Assembly: GCA_035939775.1 (NCBI GenBank)
Contig: DASZFO010000064.1
Span: 1-64,000, forward strand
DNA length: 64,000 bases
Direction of reading: 5' to 3'
From: Pirellulales bacterium
GTDB taxonomy: Bacteria; Planctomycetota; Planctomycetia; Pirellulales; DATAWG01
How positions within the stretch are numbered: the first letter of the stretch is position 1; every line of letters starts with the position of its first letter. The notes under the pieces were generated by a model. That model did not search any database. It was not told where the DNA came from and was given only the letters and a program-made list of their open reading frames with translations. The translations under genes and the position numbers were made by a program. This document shows positions 60,001-64,000 of the stretch, in pieces.

Positions 60001-61715
60001 AATCGTGGGGACCGTTCGGCCGGGGCTGGGAGCTGAAGCGATTTTCGCTCCAGGTGACCAAACCGCAAACGATTCCGCTGATCGCTTACCCCAAAGCTTG
60101 GACCCCCGGCTTCGACAATCCGCTCGAGGCAGACGTGGTTTGGCTCGATGCGAAAACCGAGGCCGAACTCGAAAAATACAAGGGTAAGCTCAAGGGGATG
60201 ATCGTATTGGCCGATCCAATCCGCGCGCTCAAGCCGCATTTCGACGCGCCCGGCGCTCGAATGACGGATGGCGATTTGCTGACCTACGCCAACTCGACCG
60301 GCCGCCGAGTGCCGCCGGCAGTCCAGCCGCCGAAAGGCACGTCGAGCACGGAATTCTCTCTTGCCGCCGCGACCTCCGTCGCCACCGCGCCCGCTGCAAA
60401 CGGGTCGCCGACGGCGGCGACCACCGCTAGTGGAAACTCGACTCGTGGGACGGCAGCCGATAGCTCAGCCCCGGCGACCGCTGATTCGACTTCGCGCGCA
60501 AACGGCGATGCCACCTCGCCGGCCGGCGGTGATCCGGCTCGTCGCCGCTTCGGCAATCCATTTTCCGGCAAGGTGCTTTCGTTCTGCGCCAAGGAAGAAG
60601 CGGCTCTCGTGCTCACCGTTAGCCCCCAGGGAGACGGCGGGACGATCTTCGTCGCCAGCGCCTCGGTTCCAGGGAGCGACGGCCGCGCGCGCGGAGGACC
60701 TCGACCTTGGTCTGAAGATGCGCCGGCCATGCCTCCCCAAGTCTGCGTCGCCGTGGAAGACTACAACCGCATGGTACGTATGGTGCAGCAGGGGGAGGAG
60801 CTGAAAATCGCCGTCGATCTACAGGTGCAATTCCTCCCAACGGAAATGGCCAACAATACGATCGCCGAGATCGCCGGCAGCGATCTGCGGGACCAGGTGG
60901 TGATGATCGGCGGGCATTTAGACTCATGGCATGCTGGCACCGGGGCGACCGATAACGGCGCCGGCGTGGCCGTGGCGATGGAGACCGTGCGAATCCTGCA
61001 AGCCGTCGGCGTCAAGCCCCGCCGCACGATCCGCATCGGCCTCTGGACTGGCGAGGAAGAAGGGCTGCTCGGTTCGCGGGCCTACGTGACCCAGCATTTC
61101 GGAACCGCCGGCGGAACTGGCGATGGCACCGGCCGGCGCGGACCACGCGATCGGGCGGATGGTTCACAAACGGCCGCGGCGCCCGCAGGCGTTCCACAAG
61201 CGGTGGATGCCAAGGCGACGGGCGAGCTGCAGGCCAACGACACTAAGACGGTGGATTCCAAGCCGACGAGCGATTCCAAGCCAGGGGATTCAAAGCCGTC
61301 GGCGGATGCTAAGCCCGCGCCGCCAATTCGCTTGCCGGAGCACGACAAGCTCTCGATCTACTTCAACCTCGACAACGGCACGGGGCGGATTCGAGGCGTC
61401 TTCACGCAAGGCAACGAAGCGGCGATGCCCTTGTTCCGCAAATGGCTGATCCCATTCCACGACCTGGGGGCTGAGACCGTTAGCCTGGCCAGCACGGGGA
61501 GCACCGATCATGTCTCGTTCGAGGCCGTCGGCCTGCCCGGCTTCGAATTCATGCAAGACCCGATCGAATACATGACCCGCTCACACCATTCCAATCAAGA
61601 TGTATTCGACCGCGTTCCGCCAGACGATCTGAAGCAGGCGGCGATCATCATGGCCGCCTTCGTCTACGACGCGGCCATGATGGAGCAACGCTTCCCGCGC
61701 AAATCCAGCGAGTGA
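57096..61715 (+). CDS. Secreted glutaminase-like / M28 metallopeptidase fusion
   Basis: A 1539-residue exported protein. Residues about 40-700 resemble fungal and planctomycete glutaminase A-type proteins (DUF4964/5127/4965/1793): [21 protein letters not shown] near the start, [63 protein letters not shown], and [19 protein letters not shown]. Residues about 715-835 form a galactose-binding-like beta-sandwich ([22 protein letters not shown]). After an Ala/Thr-rich linker, a complete M28 peptidase follows: H1274 and D1276 in [11 protein letters not shown]1286 in [19 protein letters not shown], and a late [13 protein letters not shown] low-complexity Ala/Ser/Thr insert is in its apical region. 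Fusion of two usually separate enzymes is unusual. Confidence 0.85.
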   Translation: MSMHKNSTTLSTSIALLLANLTFLLQANVIRGESAPRDGAFRPPAVPLVTSDPYLSIWSEADRLTDDVTRHWTHRGHPLVSLIRVDGKAYRLMGNDPKEVPALPQVGLQVLPTRSIYDFDDGHVHVTLTFMTPALPQALDVLARPVTYFTWSVRSIDGASHAVAIYDSTSSLLSVNSPDQKVEWSRETAGSLTSLRVGTVAQTLLAPAGDDTRIDWGYAYVAAPQADSSAAIGGNGALLNTFIAEGKLPATDDSRMPRAAADDQPVLAFSFDLGKVGAEPVLRHLSVAYDEVFSIKLLGQKLRPYWRRNGASAADLLQFAERDYAGLIDRCEKFDRELMADLTKVGGARYAQIAALAYRQSLAGCGLAADANKQPLLFTKENTSNGCIATVDVIYPAAPQFLLMGPTYAKALVAPALVYSASPQWKFPFAPHDLGTYPQAKGQDYGGGENPGNEADKMPVEESANMILLCDAIAKMDGNADFASRWWPQLTQWVDYLVKHGIDPENQLCTDDFMGHLARNANLSVKAILGIAAYADLCRLRGEAAAAEKHIKLAKEGAAFWIKTAADGNHSRIAFDKANTWSQKYNLVWDKLLGLNVFPAKVAADEVAYYKTKIQPFGVPLDSRTHLTKTDWSLWCATLADNRADFETMVSPIYDYLNRTTARMPFVDSYITDNAASDGMHARPVIGGVFITMLSDPEIWKKWSDRDQAKAGNWAAAPTPPRITEVVPTSRQRGIEWRYSLEKPAGDWTKPGFDDSHWQSGPGGFGTHGTPNAVVGTVWNTADIWLRREASLPENADVGHLQLLVYHDEDVEIYIDGVLAGSEAGFVNSYDPMDISSAAKKLLKPGQKFTLAVHCHQTVGGQGVDVGLVEVAEADSAAAPAASAAATAPSTSSDAPARSGFRAREREVVDPVIVKIRDEGLNHSQVMATLDYLCDVIGQRLTGSPNAKRANDWTRGKLAGWGLTSARLESWGPFGRGWELKRFSLQVTKPQTIPLIAYPKAWTPGFDNPLEADVVWLDAKTEAELEKYKGKLKGMIVLADPIRALKPHFDAPGARMTDGDLLTYANSTGRRVPPAVQPPKGTSSTEFSLAAATSVATAPAANGSPTAATTASGNSTRGTAADSSAPATADSTSRANGDATSPAGGDPARRRFGNPFSGKVLSFCAKEEAALVLTVSPQGDGGTIFVASASVPGSDGRARGGPRPWSEDAPAMPPQVCVAVEDYNRMVRMVQQGEELKIAVDLQVQFLPTEMANNTIAEIAGSDLRDQVVMIGGHLDSWHAGTGATDNGAGVAVAMETVRILQAVGVKPRRTIRIGLWTGEEEGLLGSRAYVTQHFGTAGGTGDGTGRRGPRDRADGSQTAAAPAGVPQAVDAKATGELQANDTKTVDSKPTSDSKPGDSKPSADAKPAPPIRLPEHDKLSIYFNLDNGTGRIRGVFTQGNEAAMPLFRKWLIPFHDLGAETVSLASTGSTDHVSFEAVGLPGFEFMQDPIEYMTRSHHSNQDVFDRVPPDDLKQAAIIMAAFVYDAAMMEQRFPRKSSE

Positions 61716-61723
61716 CGGGCCGG

Positions 61724-62701
61724 TTATTTCTCAAGGTCGGTCGGATTGATCAATTGCCCGTCGGCCCGGTTGCCGAGCAGTTTCAAGATCTTTGGATCGA
61801 TGGTCTCGGAAAGATATCGCTGCGAGCCGTCGCCAAACGCCGCGACGACCAGGCCGCCGGCGTGGTCGCTGCCGAACCCGCCTACGTAGGTTGGCGATTC
61901 CCAAACGGGCGATTGCTTCGCTTCCGGGGCAGCCGGTGTGGCGGGTGACGACGGCGTGCCCCGAGGGCCGGTCGCATTCAATTCTGTCCCGGTGTTTCGC
62001 AGCGTCGCCCGAGTGCCCGACATCCAACCAAGGTCGGTCGCGGTCCCTTCGCTCCGCTTCTCGGCGATGAACAGCGTGTAACCCAAGCCGTCGGTGATGT
62101 CTTCCGACCGCAGCTTGCTGTTCAAGAAGAAGACGCCGTGATTGTCGGAGTCGATCGGGCTCTCGGTGTCGTTTTGGCATGCGGCGTAGCTGCTGTGCGG
62201 CCCTTCTTCGACCACGTCGTCCGACGGGCAGAGCAGCTCGACGAGCGGCAGCTTGCGCACCGCGGCGTTCTTGGGATCGTAGACGCTCGCGGCGAAGTCG
62301 ATCTTCGCGTGGGCGGCCCGCTCGTCGAGATACGGCAGCAACCGCTCGATCCAATCGTGGTGCATGCCGACCGCTTGGTTGAGAATCGGGCCCTTGGAAT
62401 CGACGACGCCCGGCGGATAATAGCCGTGAGCTGATTCATAGGAATTGGTGGCCATCGCCAGCCGCAGCAGGTTGTTCGAGCAGGTCGTGCGCCGCCCCGT
62501 CTCGCGAGCCGCTTCAATTGCGGGCAACAGAATCGACGTCAAAATCCCTATGATGGCGATCACCACCAGGAGTTCGACCAGAGTGAATCCGCCGCGGCAA
62601 GAACTGCGGGGGACTGTCCCCTTTTGTGGAGTCTTCGGAACAAAAGGGGACTGTCCCCTTCTCCGCGGGCGGTTCTGGGATAGGCTCTTGGATCTGCTCA
62701 T
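61724..62701 (-). CDS. DUF1559 pseudopilin-like protein with repeat-derived N-terminus
   Basis: A 325-residue secreted protein with a prepilin-type leader RGGFTLVELLVVIAIIGI (Gly cleavage site, +5 Glu) and the DUF1559 region LLPAIEAARETGRRTTCSNNLLRLAMATNSYESAHGYYPPG. The end has GGFGSDHAGGLVVAAFGDGSQRYLSETID, the H-x9-DG-type motif of the family. Residues about 9-34 before the leader are encoded by a palindromic element, making the leader unusually long (about 37 residues). Its ATG overlaps the stop of the upstream gene (TGA at 62700-62698), so they are coupled. Confidence 0.87.
   Translation of the reverse strand: MSRSKSLSQNRPRRRGQSPFVPKTPQKGTVPRSSCRGGFTLVELLVVIAIIGILTSILLPAIEAARETGRRTTCSNNLLRLAMATNSYESAHGYYPPGVVDSKGPILNQAVGMHHDWIERLLPYLDERAAHAKIDFAASVYDPKNAAVRKLPLVELLCPSDDVVEEGPHSSYAACQNDTESPIDSDNHGVFFLNSKLRSEDITDGLGYTLFIAEKRSEGTATDLGWMSGTRATLRNTGTELNATGPRGTPSSPATPAAPEAKQSPVWESPTYVGGFGSDHAGGLVVAAFGDGSQRYLSETIDPKILKLLGNRADGQLINPTDLEK
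62600..62676. repeat. GGGGACTGTCCCC element H, in frame in the DUF1559 leader
   Basis: Perfect cores at 62609-62621 and 62646-62658, with outer arms AGAACTGC and GCGGTTCT and a trailing GGGATAGG like element B. It forms most of the leader peptide that prepilin peptidase would remove. Confidence 0.85.
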
Positions 62702-63183
62702 TTTCCACCGTCCGTTTTGCTGGAATTGGTTTTCGGCGCGCCGCCTTCGTTATTCGTTTTGCCAAGATCGACGATGATTTGCTTGCTCGCGCGAGCGCGG
62801 TGCATCGGCTCGACGGGATAATCGGCCACGACATCGACCGTGCGGCGATCCGGGTGATCGGCGGCCATCGTGACGTGGATCTCAACGGCCGCGGCATCGC
62901 GCGCCGAGAGTTCCTCGGCTGAAATCTTCCACGTTTCGCCCGCATAATCGGGCTTTTCTGCGAGCCGAGCGGCGGCGCGGTCAAGCCCCGCCTCCGCCAG
63001 CCATTCGGCCTGAAGCCGGTCGCCGGCGGCGCGCGCCTGTTGCCGCTCGAGCGCGATGGTCTTGAGCCAGCTAACGAGCAGCAGTGAGGCCACTACAAAG
63101 CAGACCAGCACGCCGACGAGTGCGAAGCCACGGCGGACTGAACGGCTTGTCCGCGCGGATTGTTTCTGATGAACGGTTCTCAT
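62698..63183 (-). CDS. Pseudopilin-like minor component (GspK/PilX-like)
   Basis: A 161-residue protein with an N-terminal basic leader and a hydrophobic helix, RRGFALVGVLVCFVVASLLLVSWL, then ALERQQARAAGDRLQAEWLAEAGLDRAAARL, the helical tract typical of PilX/GspK-like minor pilins, although the +5 Glu is replaced (GFALVGV). The C-terminal region is beta-rich with Lys/Gly-rich end. ATG 63183 lies 5 bp after the stop of the PulJ-like gene and the stop overlaps the DUF1559 start, so the three genes form one operon. Confidence 0.75.
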   Translation of the reverse strand: MRTVHQKQSARTSRSVRRGFALVGVLVCFVVASLLLVSWLKTIALERQQARAAGDRLQAEWLAEAGLDRAAARLAEKPDYAGETWKISAEELSARDAAAVEIHVTMAADHPDRRTVDVVADYPVEPMHRARASKQIIVDLGKTNNEGGAPKTNSSKTDGGK

Positions 63184-63187
63184 CTGA

Positions 63188-63904
63188 CTAGCCCCCACTT
63201 TGCCGATCTGTTGCCTTGGCGAACCGCGAATCTCGGTCAAGCCGCGCTTCGATTCGCAAGATGTAACCAGCCGCGTCGACCGTCGCGTCAGCACTGCGCC
63301 GCACTGACAAACTGGCCTGAGTCGGGTTCTTTTCCGGCTGAAGCTCCAGCCGTGGATCCGCGCCCTGAGGCATTGCAAAGGCGTCGCGGACTTGAACCTT
63401 GTCGCCACGGTATTCGATCCGTTTAAGAACATCCTCATCGGCCTCATACTCGATCCGCAGATCGTCGGCGAGCTTCAGCGTCCATCGAGCTTGACCGCCG
63501 GCCGCCCGGTCAACCGAGACGTTCGCCGCGGCATGGACGTCTGACCGGAATTGCTCGGCCAAGCGCGTCATAACGGCGGTCGAGACAACTCGATCGCGAC
63601 CGCTTTCAGTCGAGTGCATCGTCACCGAGAGCAGCTCGACCGCAATTCCGAAGATCGCGCTGGCCAGAGTGGAAGCGACAATCACTTCGATCAGCGTCAA
63701 TCCGCGCCGATGGCGGTACGATAAAGTTGTCGTCGTTGCGAATGAGCGGCTGCGAATACCTAGTGGAACCTCAAGTCTGATTTGACGGGTGCCAGGGCCA
63801 CTGCTCTGAGTGGCTATGCGCCGGCACAGTCCATGCCCACGCCCTGCCGTGGGCATGGCACTCAAGACATCAAAACAGTTTTGAGGCTCTAGTAGAGTAG
63901 TCAT
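63188..63904 (-). CDS. PulJ/GspJ-like pseudopilin, start uncertain
   Basis: A type II secretion or type IV pilus minor pseudopilin. The prepilin site is HRRGLTLIEVIVASTLASAIFGIAVELLSV with +5 Glu, followed by RDRVVSTAVMTRLAEQFRSDVHAAANV, typical of GspJ. ATG 63904 gives 238 residues, but then the leader would be about 65 residues long and includes a 109-bp repeat read in frame. A start inside the repeat (ATGCCCACGG) is also possible, and the frame continues upstream to 63982. No start codon lies between the repeat and the prepilin site. Confidence 0.7.
   Translation of the reverse strand: MTTLLEPQNCFDVLSAMPTAGRGHGLCRRIATQSSGPGTRQIRLEVPLGIRSRSFATTTTLSYRHRRGLTLIEVIVASTLASAIFGIAVELLSVTMHSTESGRDRVVSTAVMTRLAEQFRSDVHAAANVSVDRAAGGQARWTLKLADDLRIEYEADEDVLKRIEYRGDKVQVRDAFAMPQGADPRLELQPEKNPTQASLSVRRSADATVDAAGYILRIEARLDRDSRFAKATDRQSGG
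63787..63895. repeat. 109-bp palindromic element, copy 3
   Basis: Same length and order of parts as the copy at 29203-29311: GGGTGCCAGG, hairpin GGCCACT/AGTGGCT, hairpin CATGCCCACG/CGTGGGCATG, then CAAAACAGTTTT and CTCTAGTAG. It lies within or immediately before the coding start of the PulJ-like gene. Confidence 0.8.
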
Positions 63905-64000
63905 TGTGGGTCGTTCTTTTTTCAATAGCCTGTCGGGTCGCGGCGAAACGGCGACGCATATTTCAATTCCCTCGCCCCCCATCCCTCGTCCCTCTGCCCT

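Overview
This window (about 60% G+C by eye) looks like a chromosome segment of a planctomycete, probably a Pirellulales-type bacterium. The evidence is four DUF1559 proteins, a PVC-type CxxCH cytochrome with a beta-propeller, an FHA-GAF-PP2C phosphatase, several large secreted proteins of planctomycete type, a paired M16 peptidase locus, frequent GTG/TTG starts and many dispersed palindromic repeats. I saw no rRNA, tRNA, CRISPR array, phage or transposase gene. It reads as housekeeping plus secreted-protein genes in short operons.

Layout. 1-7.2 kb: the hflX 3' end, an SDR dehydrogenase, a small DUF1559 pseudopilin, and a two-gene operon of a YhaN-like SMC/ABC ATPase with an SbcD/YhaO-like partner that has lost its metal-binding residues. 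7.4-17.9 kb: NPCBM protein, inositol monophosphatase, hypotheticals, a secreted glycoside-hydrolase-like protein, YhcH and EEP enzymes. Two minus-strand intrinsic terminators with no gene upstream (near 10.95 and 15.75 kb) suggest small RNAs. 18-29.2 kb: a 948-aa secreted protein, GNAT, an M16 pair, acylphosphatase, ABC-2 permease, a BrnT-like/XRE pair, and an ABC exporter homologue whose nucleotide-binding motifs are all eroded. 29.3-38.8 kb: DUF1697, the cytochrome operon, beta-carbonic anhydrase, a PI-PLC-like protein, an FAD oxidoreductase and bioA. 38.8-46.6 kb: valS, a retropepsin-like protein, cimA with an apparent Ile-codon attenuator, and the FHA-GAF-PP2C protein. 46.7-56.9 kb: DEAD-box helicase, SHOCT-DUF4870, two tandem DUF1559 paralogues, aguA and aguB around a toxin-antitoxin pair, galK and galE. 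57.1-64 kb: a 1539-aa glutaminase-M28 peptidase fusion and a pseudopilin cluster running off the window.

The points most worth a second look are: (1) a family of eight palindromic elements built on GGGGACTGTCCCC, five of which are read in frame inside unrelated proteins, much like Rickettsia palindromic elements; (2) a complete promoter / leader peptide (Ile-Ile-Ile) / terminator arrangement upstream of citramalate synthase; (3) two enzymes, an SbcD-like nuclease and an ABC exporter, that keep their fold but have lost essentially all catalytic motifs; (4) a 109-bp element family that supplies a stop codon to one gene and N-terminal codons to another; (5) candidate small RNAs. All function calls come from motifs read by eye; no database search was run.
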